The notes beneath the pieces are model-generated. The model saw nothing but the letters and a program-made list of their open reading frames with translations. It was not told where the DNA came from and made no database searches. 64,000 bases of DNA from Bacteroidales bacterium. GTDB lineage: Bacteria; Bacteroidota; Bacteroidia; Bacteroidales; UBA932. The DNA is taken from contig JAFYUS010000003.1 of NCBI GenBank assembly GCA_017549505.1, positions 62,001-126,000 on the forward strand. Direction: 5' to 3'. How positions within the stretch are numbered: position 1 is the first letter of the stretch; the number at the start of each line of letters is the position of its first letter. Positions 8,601-17,557 of the stretch are shown piece by piece. A program made the position numbers and the translations under genes.

Positions 8601-9428
8601 GCCCGACCTGTTCGGGCATCCGGCAGCCCGATAGAGCTGCCCTCTGACATACCGTCAAGGGAGCTTTCCGCTGAAGAGGTCATGCCGTACTTCGACTGGA
8701 AGATGTTCTATGCTATATGGGGAGTAAGATACGGCAGTGTGTCGCCTGAAGCGATGGAACTCATGCAGTTAAGACAAGATGCCGAGGATGAACTTGACTT
8801 AGGAAACTACACGATAAGGGTATCTGCAAGGTTCTTCGGAGCATGTACAGACGGCAAGGATATAATCACGGACAAGGTCCGTCTTCCCATGCTTCGCCAG
8901 GAAATCGGGGAGATGATGTCCTTGTGCGACTATATGCCATCGTATGAATCCGGCAACAAGGCGCCTCTTGGAATGTTCACCATCTGCGTCAAAGCCAAAA
9001 ATGCAGCTCACGAAGAAGGCTGCTGCTGTCCGGCATGTTCGAACAAATATGAGGACCTGATCGCCAAGGCAGTGAGAATGACGCTGGCGGAGGCTGCCTC
9101 AAAGTGGCTGGACAAGGAAATCCTCAGCCACACAAATGATGAAACAAAGATCATCAAGCCAGCCGCCGGATATGCGACATGCCCGGATCACACTCTCAAG
9201 AACGACATCATGAGCCTACTTTCCGGAGAGTACGACCTCGGAATCAAGATGACGGAGAGTTATGCCATGATACCGGAGGCCAGCATATGCGGCCTTATAA
9301 TCCTGCATCCGCAGGCAAGATACCATGAAATCCGCCGCATATCCGGAGAACAATATGACGATTACGCCCGCAGAAGAGGCATGGACGAAGACAGAGCCCG
9401 CCGCTTCCTCGGACATTTATTGAGATAA
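5691..9428 (+). CDS. metH: Cobalamin-dependent methionine synthase with repeat-derived insertions
   Basis: MetH transfers the methyl group of methyl-tetrahydrofolate through cobalamin to homocysteine. Domains in order: homocysteine-binding domain with zinc cysteines (GLNCSLG, later GGCCGTTP), pterin-binding domain ([15 protein letters not shown]), cap, cobalamin domain with [10 protein letters not shown], and the activation domain. I chose the start at 5691 ([16 protein letters not shown]) because the ATG at 5673 sits in a hairpin. The protein would be 1245 residues, close to the family norm, but it has extra linkers at 6300-6360, 6773-6832, 7782-7820 and 8532-8620. Two of these are clearly palindromic DNA read in frame. 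All catalytic motifs remain. metF follows one base after the stop. Confidence 0.95.
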   Translation: MINLTDKIYILDGAMGTMIQRYGLAESDYHCGPFADCIKELKGNNECLNLTRPEIIKAIHKEYIAAGADIIETNTFSANVISQAEYGCEGFAEKMAFEGARIAREAADEAEAVAASVGLQRKVWVAGSMGPTSKSLSLSPDVADPAFRPYSFDQMKESYRTQAEALLRGGADIFLIETCFDALNVKAALAAIAELDRNSMNDGTGILPPPARGRGPAWLGGGLCSHHGVPVMISVSVGDRSGRTLTGQTLEAFYTAVSHYPIMSFGLNCSLGASELMPLVEDINKWCRCAVSCYPNAGLPNEMGGYDQTPEEMAAQVRDMASKGLVNIVGGCCGTTPDHIKAIAKALAGSKPRSLSVKSAQFPDNPNKNIQSSGNSQVFPDRPLKVSGLEAVTIDVKRNNFTNVGERTNVAGSRKFARLISEGKYEEALEIAAKQIEDGATIIDINMDDAMLDSTREMERFVRYISNDPAVAKAALMIDSSHWDTLLAGLKNAQGKCIVNSISLKEGPEAFVQKAKVIKELGAAMVVMAFDEQGQATTYDRKIEICKRAYRLLTEDAGVSPEDIIFDVNILSIGTGIEEHAKYAIDFIEAVRWIKTNLPGALTSGGVSNLSFAFRGNNAVREAMHSAFLYHAIKAGLDMAIVNPSMLQIYDEINPELLRCVEDVIFDTDPQATERLMDYCQRQKEMAVGNNADRKTDHHHHAGCHCCECHKESVEERLRAALVKGSSATLESDLKEAMERYSSALEVIEGPLMAGMETVGKLFGEGKMFLPQVVKSAKVMRDAVTILEPYMDNDDRKSSRPKIVIATVKGDVHDIGKNITGIVLTCNGFDVHDLGVMVNKETILEKASELDADIIAVSGLITPSLYQMEEICREMNERGMDTPLFVGGATTSSLHTAVKLAPLYGHVFHGADASAAAVMAKKCMMDRDAFEAEQHQEQEKIRGLYNKEIPTSAAPPRNDVSKAGNDDTRHARPVRASGSPIELPSDIPSRELSAEEVMPYFDWKMFYAIWGVRYGSVSPEAMELMQLRQDAEDELDLGNYTIRVSARFFGACTDGKDIITDKVRLPMLRQEIGEMMSLCDYMPSYESGNKAPLGMFTICVKAKNAAHEEGCCCPACSNKYEDLIAKAVRMTLAEAASKWLDKEILSHTNDETKIIKPAAGYATCPDHTLKNDIMSLLSGEYDLGIKMTESYAMIPEASICGLIILHPQARYHEIRRISGEQYDDYARRRGMDEDRARRFLGHLLR
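6300..6360. repeat. GC-rich double-hairpin repeat inside metH
   Basis: Two hairpins lie in tandem: CCCCC/GGGGG (6315-6319 with 6325-6329) and CCCAGC/GCTGGG (6335-6340 with 6344-6349). They are enclosed by ACAGGC/GCCTGT (6300-6305 with 6355-6360). Read in frame, this gives a Pro/Gly/Arg-rich insert in the homocysteine-binding domain, just before VPVMIS. The hairpin architecture matches the element at 39541-39574. Confidence 0.75.
6773..6832. repeat. ATTCCCGGA repeat cluster in the metH interdomain linker
   Basis: Three copies of the nine-base unit ATTCCCGGA occur within 60 bases: direct at 6773-6781 and 6824-6832, inverted at 6807-6815. They encode the linker between the homocysteine and pterin domains. 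The same unit forms part of the outer stem of the terminator at 32202-32274. Confidence 0.6.
7782..7820 (+). other. His/Cys-rich insertion in MetH (possible metal-binding segment)
   Basis: In frame with metH this stretch encodes [13 protein letters not shown], placing ten His or Cys residues within 13 positions between the pterin-binding and cap domains. The DNA is not palindromic, unlike the other inserts. It looks like a metal-binding patch, but no known domain is recognised. Confidence 0.7.
8532..8620. repeat. Two dispersed-repeat-like palindromes inside metH
   Basis: The first part (8532-8568), read on the minus strand, begins CGTCATTCCGAGG and ends GTGGGAATCT, the form of widespread short intergenic repeats. 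The second is a hairpin ATGCCCGA/TCGGGCAT (8599-8606 with 8612-8619). Both are translated in frame as the low-complexity linker between the cobalamin and activation domains. Confidence 0.7.
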
Positions 9429-9429
9429 G

Positions 9430-10389
9430 ATGAAAGTTTCTGAAATTTTAGCAACAAGCACCAAGGCATTCCCTTCGCTTGAGATTGTACCTCCGCTCAG
9501 GGGGCTGACAAAGGAAGAACTTCTGGAAAGCATCGCGCCTTTCATGGAGTTCAAGCCTAAGTACATCAATGTGACAAGCCACAGGGATGAGTTCGAATAC
9601 AGGCAGGAGGCAGACGGAAGCTTCAGCCGCCATCTTGTACGTAACCGAATAAGCGAGACTACGGTCTGCTCAGCCATCATGTCAAGATATGATGTAGATG
9701 TTGTGCCTCATCTGATCTGCGGAGGCAATACCGTAGAAGAGATAGAAAGCAGACTTGACAATCTGGCCTTCCTCGGCATCAACAACATACTGGCGTTGAG
9801 AGGAGACAGCATGACAGGAGAAAAGAGATTCACCCCGACTCCGGGAGGATACAGATACGCAAGCGAACTAGTAGAAGGAATCAGGAACTACCAGGGAAGC
9901 AGTACCTACAGAAGAAGCAAAGGTCTGGATACCGATGACAGATACTTCTGTATAGGAGTAGGAGCATATCCTGAAAAGCATTTTGAAGCGCCTAACATAG
10001 AGACTGATATCGCGAACCTCAAGAAGAAGGTGGACGCGGGTGCAGATTATATTATCACCCAGATGTTCTTTGATAACAATATTTATTATAACTTTGTTGC
10101 AAAGTGCAGAGCAGCAGGCATTACCGTTCCGATAATACCGGGTCTCAAACCATTATCGACAGTCAGACAGATAGGAACACTGCCTGAATCATTCTCCCTT
10201 GACATACCTCTCGAACTTACTGAAGCGATGAAATCTGCAGGAGATGACAGGAAAGCCGCATATAGGATAGGTGCAGAATGGTGTACCATGCAGTGCAAGG
10301 ATCTCATTGCACATGGAGTTCCGGCAGTCCACTTCTATACCATGGGCAAGTCCGAGAACATCGTAAGCATCCTTCAGGAATGCTTTTAA
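9430..10389 (+). CDS. metF: Methylenetetrahydrofolate reductase
   Basis: A 319-residue flavoprotein that reduces 5,10-methylene-THF to 5-methyl-THF, the methyl donor for MetH. Family features are FPSLEIVPPLRG near the N-terminus (the catalytic Glu region), VVPHLICGGNT, NNILALRGD, the DAGADYIITQMFFDN block and PIIPGLKPL. It starts one base after the metH stop, so the two form one transcriptional unit. Length and motif order are normal for bacterial MetF. Confidence 0.95.
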   Translation: MKVSEILATSTKAFPSLEIVPPLRGLTKEELLESIAPFMEFKPKYINVTSHRDEFEYRQEADGSFSRHLVRNRISETTVCSAIMSRYDVDVVPHLICGGNTVEEIESRLDNLAFLGINNILALRGDSMTGEKRFTPTPGGYRYASELVEGIRNYQGSSTYRRSKGLDTDDRYFCIGVGAYPEKHFEAPNIETDIANLKKKVDAGADYIITQMFFDNNIYYNFVAKCRAAGITVPIIPGLKPLSTVRQIGTLPESFSLDIPLELTEAMKSAGDDRKAAYRIGAEWCTMQCKDLIAHGVPAVHFYTMGKSENIVSILQECF

Positions 10390-10411
10390 TGACCGACTAA
10401 ATGAAAAAGCT

Positions 10412-11290
10412 ATGATACAAGGACAAGCAGCAAAGGCAGCCACCCAGGACAAGGTTGCACAAAAGGAAAGACACAGACACAGTACGGACGGAACCAGATG
10501 TCCTGTCTGTGGAGCGGAGATAGACTCAAGATTTGAAATCTGCCCGGAGTGCGGCGGAAAGCTGGTAAACTACTGTACTTTCTGCGGAGCAGACATGGAC
10601 AGAAGCGATACGGAATGTCCGGAATGCGGAATGCCTGCAGGAGGGGTAAAATGTCCTAAGTGCGGTACACTCAATCATCGTTCGTTCTGCTCGGCATGTA
10701 ACGAGCCACTGACAAGAGCAGCTCAGAAAGCGATACAGAAGGCCCTTGCAGACCCTAAGGTACAGCAGGCTGCAGAGATGTGCAGCAGGCTGGCTGAGCT
10801 GGAAGCGGAACTTGAAGCTGCAGGCGCCGACATCAGTGAGGACAGTTCAGAGGAAGGAAATGAGCCTCTTTCTGAAGGTGCCCGCAGGATGATGGAGATA
10901 ATGGGAAAGGTTAAACCGGGCATGCCGGAACATGCCAAGCCGGCACAGCCGGCTCCTGCCGATCCAAAACCGGTGTCAGCAAAAAGAGACGTAGCCAAGA
11001 TCAAGGAAGAATACCGCAGAACCGTCCGCGATGTAAACAAGATTCTGGACGAGATGCTTCCTCCTGCCGGTTCGACTCCACAGGAACAGCGCAACTTCTT
11101 CTCCGCAAGAAAGGTTGCCGTAGAGACTACAATCAGGCAGAAGGTCAAGGTGCCGATCGAATGGATATGCAACTATTGCGGATGCCACCATAACAACCCG
11201 AGTGAATGTGCAGAACCTCAACTTGGCGGCACATGGGTGTACATCGAAAAGGTGGAGACAACTACAGTTAGGGAATATAAATACGAATAA
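10412..11290 (+). CDS. Multi-zinc-ribbon protein, first gene of the kinase/AAA/FHA/PP2C cassette
   Basis: A 292-residue protein of unknown function. The N-terminal 90 residues carry a run of CxxC knuckles (CPVCGAEI, CPECGGKL, CTFCGADM, CPECGMPA, CPKCGTLN, CSACNEPL), which makes about three zinc ribbons. A helical middle part and a Pro/Ala linker follow. A conserved-looking C-terminal region contains another knuckle pair, WICNYCGCHHNNPSEC. No enzyme motif is visible, so it is probably a protein-protein or protein-nucleic acid adaptor. A four-codon frame, ATGAAAAAGCTATGA (10401-10415), overlaps the start and could couple translation. It lies only 22 bases after metF and three bases before the kinase gene. 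Confidence 0.8.
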   Translation: MIQGQAAKAATQDKVAQKERHRHSTDGTRCPVCGAEIDSRFEICPECGGKLVNYCTFCGADMDRSDTECPECGMPAGGVKCPKCGTLNHRSFCSACNEPLTRAAQKAIQKALADPKVQQAAEMCSRLAELEAELEAAGADISEDSSEEGNEPLSEGARRMMEIMGKVKPGMPEHAKPAQPAPADPKPVSAKRDVAKIKEEYRRTVRDVNKILDEMLPPAGSTPQEQRNFFSARKVAVETTIRQKVKVPIEWICNYCGCHHNNPSECAEPQLGGTWVYIEKVETTTVREYKYE

Positions 11291-11293
11291 CAT

Positions 11294-14206
11294 ATGGCAG
11301 ACAACAAACCACAAGGCACAGCGGTAGCACCTCAGGGAACGGCTGTTGCCCCGCAGGGAACAGCCGTAGCGCCACAGGGAACCGCTGTGGCTCCTCAAGG
11401 CACAGCGGTAGCGCCGCAAGGTACAGCTGTGGCACCGCAGGGTACGGCCGTGGCACCACAGGGAACAGCTGCTGCGCCGCAGGGTACGGCAGTATCATCA
11501 AAGGCTGCTGGCACAGCGTCTTCCGGTCACTCGTATACTCTTCAGCCAGGAGATGTAGTCACCATTGACGGCAAGGACTATAAAGTGGTCAGAGGATTCA
11601 ATTCGGGCTCCGAAGCAGAGTTGTACGAAGTGACCTGCAACAGGAAGTCATATGGTCTGAAACTTTACAGAAAGGGATTCAAGCCTAACGGCAAGATCGG
11701 ACCGATACTTGGTAAGATACAGGACCAGGGATACACTGCTGCGATACATTCTGCCGGCAAGACGACCCTCCGCAACGTCATATATGACTACGAACTGATG
11801 GACTGGTATCCGCTCGGTTCGGCTAATGCAGCAGGTCTCAAGGGCAACAGCGACGCAATCCTTGCAATTACAGTCAAGACAGCTCTGGCACTTGATGTAT
11901 TCCATAAGGCCGGGTTCGTCCACAAGGACATAAAGCCGGCGAATATCCTTATCAAGGACAAGACGACATGGGACTCTGTGATATGTGATTTCGGCATCGC
12001 GGACATCCTGAAGGATGGAAAGGCTGCAACGCGCCAGCTGAGGACCCCTATCTATGCAGCTCCCGAAATCTACGACCCGAAGAAGGCTATCTCCATCGTT
12101 GACGGAGAGAATCTGTTTGAGATTACCGGAAAGGCTGACTATTATGCACTAGGCATGACAATCCTGAGCCTCTGGTACGGAGAGTCAGAATTCCTCGTCA
12201 AGGAGACAGACATGAGTATAAAGAAACTCACAACCGGCATCGTCGTGCCTGCAGATATGCCGGATCCTCTTGCGACTATCGCCAGAGGTCTGCTCCTCAA
12301 GAACCCTCTGAAACGCTGGGACCTTGATGAAATCCAGAATTTCCTTGCCGGAGGAAACTTTTCCGTAAAGGAAGACGAAATACTGGAAGACCTCGGCATT
12401 GTGTACAATGCCGGCAAGAACCAGACAGCAAATACCGTGGAGGAGCTTGCACGCTTCATGGTAGAGGACCTTGACCTTGCAAAGAGATATCTGTACAAGG
12501 GAAAGCTCAAGGCGTGGCTGAAAGCACGCCCTGAGCTTCAGGATGAGCTTGAGGACATTGTCGAGAAACGATATCCGAAAGACATGGACCTCGGAGTATG
12601 GGCTGCCATTTATGCGCTTGATCCTGAATATGGATTCCTTCTGAGCGGATGGAACAGACAGACAGGTGAGGAAGTGTATCTGTCGGCTAGAGACTCCGGC
12701 GAAGTCATAAAGTTCTGTACCGAGAACTATTGCGATTTCGAGACAAAGGAGAAAATTGTCTCTGACCTTTTTACAGACTGGCTGAGTCTGGAGTTTTTCG
12801 AAGAACTGTGGCGCATCGAGGAACTGACTCCAAGGTATACCAGGGACGAAGATGAGCGTCAGAAAGAAATAGACATCGTCTTCAGACTGAGGATCCAGAC
12901 CATGGATCCGCTCTGCGACATCTGTCTTTGCAACAATGTAAATGATCCTCTCTATGCAATGACAGGAGCAAGCATAGCACGTCTGATGAACGTTGCATAC
13001 CAGACGCTCCATGTAGATTTCATAGACGACCCTGAAAGCCTTGTGGACGAATGGAAGACTCCGAAGTACGCCCCATATAACACACATATGGACGAACTTC
13101 TGCTTTTCTACATCATCGAGACAGATGATTATGAAACCTCATACCTCCACCGTTTCTTCCAGACCAAGGGAAAGAGATTCAAGGACCAGGATGCAACGCT
13201 GAAGAGTGAAATAAACAGAAGGTTCCACCCGGGAAGGAACCAGCTCAGGCCTGATGATTCTGCCATAATTGAAGGCACAACCATAATGAGGCTGATTTCA
13301 GCGTTCGGACACAAGCCGACATACCGTTTCTTCGGAACCGACATCGAAGTCTCCGATCTTTCACAGTTCAGGAGATATCTCGGCAAAAAGAAGATGGTCG
13401 AGGATGCTTTCTATGAGCATAGTCTCGGAGGATGGCTTACAGTCCAGTATCACGAAGACCCTCATGCAGACTTCAGCGCTCAATATTCATACGAGCAGAA
13501 ACTTCTGGAATACACCAAGTGTCTGGGAGCGATCGATCCGGAAAACTCATATTTCGTAAACTACCAGACAGCAGCCGAGGAGGCAAGGGAACTTGCATCC
13601 GAGTGCGGAGGCAGAGTGAAGAAGACATACATGAGGGATATGGGTCAGAAAGCGTTGGCAGTGATTTTCGGAGTCATACCTTTACTGTATCTTACAATCA
13701 GGATCATCGGAGCTCTGATCCAGGATCCTACGCTCTCAAGCGACATAGAGTTCTCATCCATCTTCTACAGCATAGGACTGATCGTGGCTGTCATCGTATT
13801 CTTTACTGGAGAAATGGACAGCTGCCTGGCCGCTCTGATCATAGGAGGAATCGTTTCGGGAATCGTATGGCTGGTACTTGCTTTCCTGACTCCGTTCCTG
13901 CTTTGGATATTCCTTGCACTTGTGATCTTCGTAATCATATATTTCAGCAGGAAGACGTTATTCAATGTCAGCGGATACGCAGAGGATGCCAAGGATGTGA
14001 CAGATCCGGGCTTCGAAGAGCTGGAACTTGAGCCACTGCATTATGCATACACTGATGTCGAAGAGTTTGACTCATCGCTCAACGGAACAATGGACGATGG
14101 AGACGTCGAGGACTGGCTGGACGACATCAAGGCAAGACGCAGGCCTCTCATCCTGTTCATCATCAGCACTATAGTGCTTCTGGTGCTTGGGGGCTTCCTT
14201 CCTTAA
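11294..14206 (+). CDS. Membrane-anchored Ser/Thr protein kinase with N-terminal heptad repeat
   Basis: A 970-residue protein. Residues 6-68 are nine tandem copies of PQGTAVA-like heptads. A eukaryotic-type kinase domain runs from about residue 95 to 345. Its catalytic set is complete: glycine-rich GFNSGSEAELYEV, invariant lysine K123 in GLKLY, HKDIKPAN with catalytic D212, DFG at D232 and AAPEIYD. A large unassigned helical region follows (about 360-790). The C-terminus has about five hydrophobic spans, ending with FIISTIVLLVLGGFLP. I infer an active kinase tethered to the inner membrane by its tail. It is flanked by zinc-ribbon and AAA+ genes, with an FHA reader and a PP2C eraser downstream. 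Confidence 0.88.
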   Translation: MADNKPQGTAVAPQGTAVAPQGTAVAPQGTAVAPQGTAVAPQGTAVAPQGTAVAPQGTAAAPQGTAVSSKAAGTASSGHSYTLQPGDVVTIDGKDYKVVRGFNSGSEAELYEVTCNRKSYGLKLYRKGFKPNGKIGPILGKIQDQGYTAAIHSAGKTTLRNVIYDYELMDWYPLGSANAAGLKGNSDAILAITVKTALALDVFHKAGFVHKDIKPANILIKDKTTWDSVICDFGIADILKDGKAATRQLRTPIYAAPEIYDPKKAISIVDGENLFEITGKADYYALGMTILSLWYGESEFLVKETDMSIKKLTTGIVVPADMPDPLATIARGLLLKNPLKRWDLDEIQNFLAGGNFSVKEDEILEDLGIVYNAGKNQTANTVEELARFMVEDLDLAKRYLYKGKLKAWLKARPELQDELEDIVEKRYPKDMDLGVWAAIYALDPEYGFLLSGWNRQTGEEVYLSARDSGEVIKFCTENYCDFETKEKIVSDLFTDWLSLEFFEELWRIEELTPRYTRDEDERQKEIDIVFRLRIQTMDPLCDICLCNNVNDPLYAMTGASIARLMNVAYQTLHVDFIDDPESLVDEWKTPKYAPYNTHMDELLLFYIIETDDYETSYLHRFFQTKGKRFKDQDATLKSEINRRFHPGRNQLRPDDSAIIEGTTIMRLISAFGHKPTYRFFGTDIEVSDLSQFRRYLGKKKMVEDAFYEHSLGGWLTVQYHEDPHADFSAQYSYEQKLLEYTKCLGAIDPENSYFVNYQTAAEEARELASECGGRVKKTYMRDMGQKALAVIFGVIPLLYLTIRIIGALIQDPTLSSDIEFSSIFYSIGLIVAVIVFFTGEMDSCLAALIIGGIVSGIVWLVLAFLTPFLLWIFLALVIFVIIYFSRKTLFNVSGYAEDAKDVTDPGFEELELEPLHYAYTDVEEFDSSLNGTMDDGDVEDWLDDIKARRRPLILFIISTIVLLVLGGFLP
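11309..11497 (+). repeat. Nine-copy 21-base coding tandem repeat
   Basis: Nine 21-base units encode the heptad PQGTAVA at the N-terminus of the kinase. The units differ mostly at synonymous positions, so selection appears to keep the peptide rather than the DNA. The product is low-complexity, rich in Pro, Gln, Gly, Thr and Ala, with one threonine per unit. Confidence 0.9.
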
Positions 14207-14233
14207 TCTGTATAAATATAAAAACACAACAAT

Positions 14234-17200
14234 ATGGCGATCTGCAAGAAATGCAAGACTGACAACCGCGATTCTGCACGCTTCTGCAAGAAGTGCGGAA
14301 ATGCGATGGAGACATCGGCTTCTGACGCATACAGCGGATACTATGGAAAGGATAACATATATCCTGAGATAGAGAGGTTCCGCAAGATGGCTGCCATTGC
14401 CGGACAGCTGAAGAACTCCGGCGGAGCCAGCGTCGGACTTGACTGCATACTGTCCGGCGACACCGGAACAGGCAAGAGTTTCATAGCTGAAAAGCTGAAT
14501 GAGATACTCCTCAAGGCCAGGGTTATAACCAAGAGCAAGATCGAGGTAGTGGATGCAGCCGACTATGAAGCCTGGTCGGAGAAGTTTGACGACAATCTGG
14601 ACAAGGCCAATGACGGTGTCCTGATGATATGCAATGCACAGAAGCTCCTTCCGAGCGAAGAGGCTGTGGACATCAATGACCTTGACAGACTTTTCTCAAG
14701 GATGGCAAGAAGCAGACAGAGCATGCCGGTCATCTTCATGAGCGGACTGCGTAAAGGCATGGAAGGATTCCTCAAGAAGAACACAGACATCGCAAGACTC
14801 TTCGAATTCCGCTTTGACCTTCAGTCAATGAATGAAGACGACATGGTGTCCATATGTATGGACGGCATAAGGAACAAATACCGTCTTAAGATAGCAGATG
14901 GAGTGGCCGAAAAGTTGAAAGGACATTTCACATGGATGTTCCGAAACGGCACTGAACAGATCAGTAACGGCCATTTCGCAGAAACAAAAGCGCAGGAAAT
15001 CGCTATCAGCGCACTGACCAGAGGCAGTCAGACTGTCGAGCCTCAGGATGTATCAGGAAAGATATTCGTGCCACGTACGGAGGCGGAAATCTGGCAGGAA
15101 CTCGACAAGTTCATAGGAATGGCGAGTGTCAAGGCAGAGATCAGGTCCATCGTTGACGATATAAAGGAGACCAAACGTTCGAAAGGCAACGATGTTCAGG
15201 TCGAAATCAGGGACCACTTCGTATTCACTGGTAACCCCGGAACCGGAAAGACCACGATGGCACGATGCTTTGCAGACATCCTCAATGCACTAGGAGTGCT
15301 TCCTAAAGGACATCTGGTCGAGGTAGGCAGCAAGGACCTCATCGGAGATGTCATCGGAGCATCTGAGAGGAATGTGAGGGAAGCTGTGGACAAGTCGATG
15401 GGAGGAATCCTTTTCATCGACGAAGCATACGGTCTCAACGACGGTACAAGTTACGGCCAGGGTGCAATTGACACGTTGCTGAAGCTGGTTGAGGACAACA
15501 GAGGTAAGTTCATCTGCATACTTGCAGGATACAGCAAGGAAATGGGCGACTTCATGAGACAGAACAGCGGTCTTGAATCACGTTTCAACAAGGTCATCGA
15601 CTTCCCTGACTACAATGCCAGAGAACTTGAGGCCATATTCCGGATCACACTCAAGAGCAAGGGATTCACTCTGGACAGCGAGGCAGAAGAGAACATCGCG
15701 CGCCATTTCGACATGATCCATCTCAAGAGAGGAGCCAATTTCGGCAATGCACGAGTAGTCAGGAATATCTTCAATGATGCGGAAAGAAGATACAAGTCAC
15801 GAAGAAGCAAGCTGCAGGGCAAGGCATACGATGATGCTGAATCAATACTTACATGGCACGATATTGCCGGTGATGAGGGCACAAAGCAGATTTCAGTGGA
15901 TGACATCATGAAGGAACTTGATGAACTCATCGGAATGACAAGCGTCAAGGATGCCATAAAGGAAATCGGATACGACCTCTTCAGACAGCAGAAGGCTATG
16001 GAGTTCGGTATAGGAAAGGCATCCCTTACTCCTGTCAACATAGTGTTGACCGGTAATCCTGGAACAGGAAAGACCACTATCGCACGCAAACTGGGCAAAC
16101 TTTTCAAGGCGTTCGGACTCACAGCCTCAGACAAGGTCGTTGAAAAGACGCCGAAGGATATCGTCAGCGGATATGTCAACTGTTCCGACAAGAATATGGA
16201 CGATGCTGTCAATGAGGCCATGGGCGGCGTACTGTTCCTTGACGAGGCATATGCAATAGCTCCTGTCGATGCGACAGGACAATGTACCAATCCTGAAGGC
16301 AAGAAAGCTCTCGAGGCTTTGCTGACAAGAATGGAGAATGACAGAGGCAAGTTCGTCGTCATAGCAGCCGGCTACAAGGACAAGATGAACGACCTTATCA
16401 GAGCCAATGAAGGTTTCAAGAGCCGTTTCACACACTTCCTTCATATAGAAGACTACACGGCGGAAGAACTTTGTCTGATCTTCATGAACATGTTGAAGGC
16501 CGAAGCGCTGCAGCCGGAGAACGACACAGTCAGGGACAGGGCATTCAAGATGTTCGAAAGGATGACAGCTTCCAAGGATGAAAAGTTCGGTAACGCACGT
16601 GAAGCAAGGAAAGTGCTTGACCAGACAAAGAGAAATCTTGCATCAAGACTCAAGGACATTCCATATGAAGCATGGACGCCTGAACTCATGACCACCATAG
16701 TCGCTGACGACATCCCGTTTGAAGAAGCGAAGAAGCTTTCTCCGGACGAATGTCTTGCAGAACTTGATTCACTCGTCGGTCTTCAGCAGGTAAAGGATGC
16801 TATGCGCGCCCTGATCAACAGCGTCAACAGAGCGAACCATCTTGCAAAGCTTACCGGAGAGAAATCCACAGTCATGCCGGGACATTTCATGTTCCTTGGA
16901 AATCCTGGTACCGGTAAGACCACCGTGGCAAGAATGATGGGCAAGATCCTCCATTCGATGGGAGTGATCCAGCGTCCTGATGTGATAGAGGTAGACAAGA
17001 GCAAGCTGGTGGGAAGATATGTAGGAGAGACGGAAGCGATAACGACAGAAGTCATAAACAGCGCCATGGGAGGAATCCTCTTCGTTGACGAGGCTTATTC
17101 GCTTGCCGGTGACCAGTACGGAAGAAATGCCCTGGATACACTCCTCAAGCAGCTTGAGGACAAGCGCGACAGATTCGTATGCATCGTTGCCGGATACACA

Positions 17201-17539
17201 AAGGAGATGCAGGCATTCGTGGCGGCAAACTCGGGCATCAAGAGCCGTTTCCCTGAGAGAAACTGGATCAATTTCGAGGATTATAATGACGATGAACTCT
17301 ACCAGATCTTCGCAAATCTTTGCAGAAAGGAGAATATCATCATCACTGACGAAGCTGCTACCCTGCTCAGAGCAAGATTCAAGATGATATACATGAGAAG
17401 GGATGATAAGTTCGGCAATGCACGTGAAGCAAGAAACATGTTTGAATCAGTCAAGGCCAACATGGCGACAAGGACCTCACTCCTTGCCTCCCCTACCCTC
17501 GAAGAGCTGAAGACAATCCAGCCTGAAGATATAAGATAA
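14234..17539 (+). CDS. Zinc-ribbon protein with four tandem CbbX/SpoVK-like AAA+ modules
   Basis: A 1101-residue protein. It opens with a zinc ribbon (CKKCKTDNRDSARFCKKCG). Four AAA+ modules follow, with Walker A motifs at about residues 75 (GDTGTGKS), 333, 607 and 889 (each GNPGTGKT). Modules 2-4 have intact Walker B motifs (ILFIDEAYG, VLFLDEAYA, ILFVDEAYS) and FGNAREAR-type sensor 2 regions. This type is typical of CbbX, SpoVK and EccA. Module 1 reads VLMICNAQKL where Walker B should be, so it probably binds but does not hydrolyse ATP. Most CbbX-like proteins have one or two modules; four in one chain is unusual. It is likely a remodelling ATPase controlled by the neighbouring kinase and phosphatase. 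Confidence 0.88.
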   Translation: MAICKKCKTDNRDSARFCKKCGNAMETSASDAYSGYYGKDNIYPEIERFRKMAAIAGQLKNSGGASVGLDCILSGDTGTGKSFIAEKLNEILLKARVITKSKIEVVDAADYEAWSEKFDDNLDKANDGVLMICNAQKLLPSEEAVDINDLDRLFSRMARSRQSMPVIFMSGLRKGMEGFLKKNTDIARLFEFRFDLQSMNEDDMVSICMDGIRNKYRLKIADGVAEKLKGHFTWMFRNGTEQISNGHFAETKAQEIAISALTRGSQTVEPQDVSGKIFVPRTEAEIWQELDKFIGMASVKAEIRSIVDDIKETKRSKGNDVQVEIRDHFVFTGNPGTGKTTMARCFADILNALGVLPKGHLVEVGSKDLIGDVIGASERNVREAVDKSMGGILFIDEAYGLNDGTSYGQGAIDTLLKLVEDNRGKFICILAGYSKEMGDFMRQNSGLESRFNKVIDFPDYNARELEAIFRITLKSKGFTLDSEAEENIARHFDMIHLKRGANFGNARVVRNIFNDAERRYKSRRSKLQGKAYDDAESILTWHDIAGDEGTKQISVDDIMKELDELIGMTSVKDAIKEIGYDLFRQQKAMEFGIGKASLTPVNIVLTGNPGTGKTTIARKLGKLFKAFGLTASDKVVEKTPKDIVSGYVNCSDKNMDDAVNEAMGGVLFLDEAYAIAPVDATGQCTNPEGKKALEALLTRMENDRGKFVVIAAGYKDKMNDLIRANEGFKSRFTHFLHIEDYTAEELCLIFMNMLKAEALQPENDTVRDRAFKMFERMTASKDEKFGNAREARKVLDQTKRNLASRLKDIPYEAWTPELMTTIVADDIPFEEAKKLSPDECLAELDSLVGLQQVKDAMRALINSVNRANHLAKLTGEKSTVMPGHFMFLGNPGTGKTTVARMMGKILHSMGVIQRPDVIEVDKSKLVGRYVGETEAITTEVINSAMGGILFVDEAYSLAGDQYGRNALDTLLKQLEDKRDRFVCIVAGYTKEMQAFVAANSGIKSRFPERNWINFEDYNDDELYQIFANLCRKENIIITDEAATLLRARFKMIYMRRDDKFGNAREARNMFESVKANMATRTSLLASPTLEELKTIQPEDIR

Positions 17540-17557
17540 CATATAAAGCTTACAGAT

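Noticed and set aside
11309..11497. Tandem 21-base repeats considered as a CRISPR array
   Set aside because: The units are contiguous with no spacers and encode a peptide repeat in frame with the kinase.
12185..13087. Minus-strand open frame of 300 codons opposite the kinase gene
   Set aside because: Composition is atypical and no promoter or motif is present; the plus-strand kinase frame is continuous and well supported.
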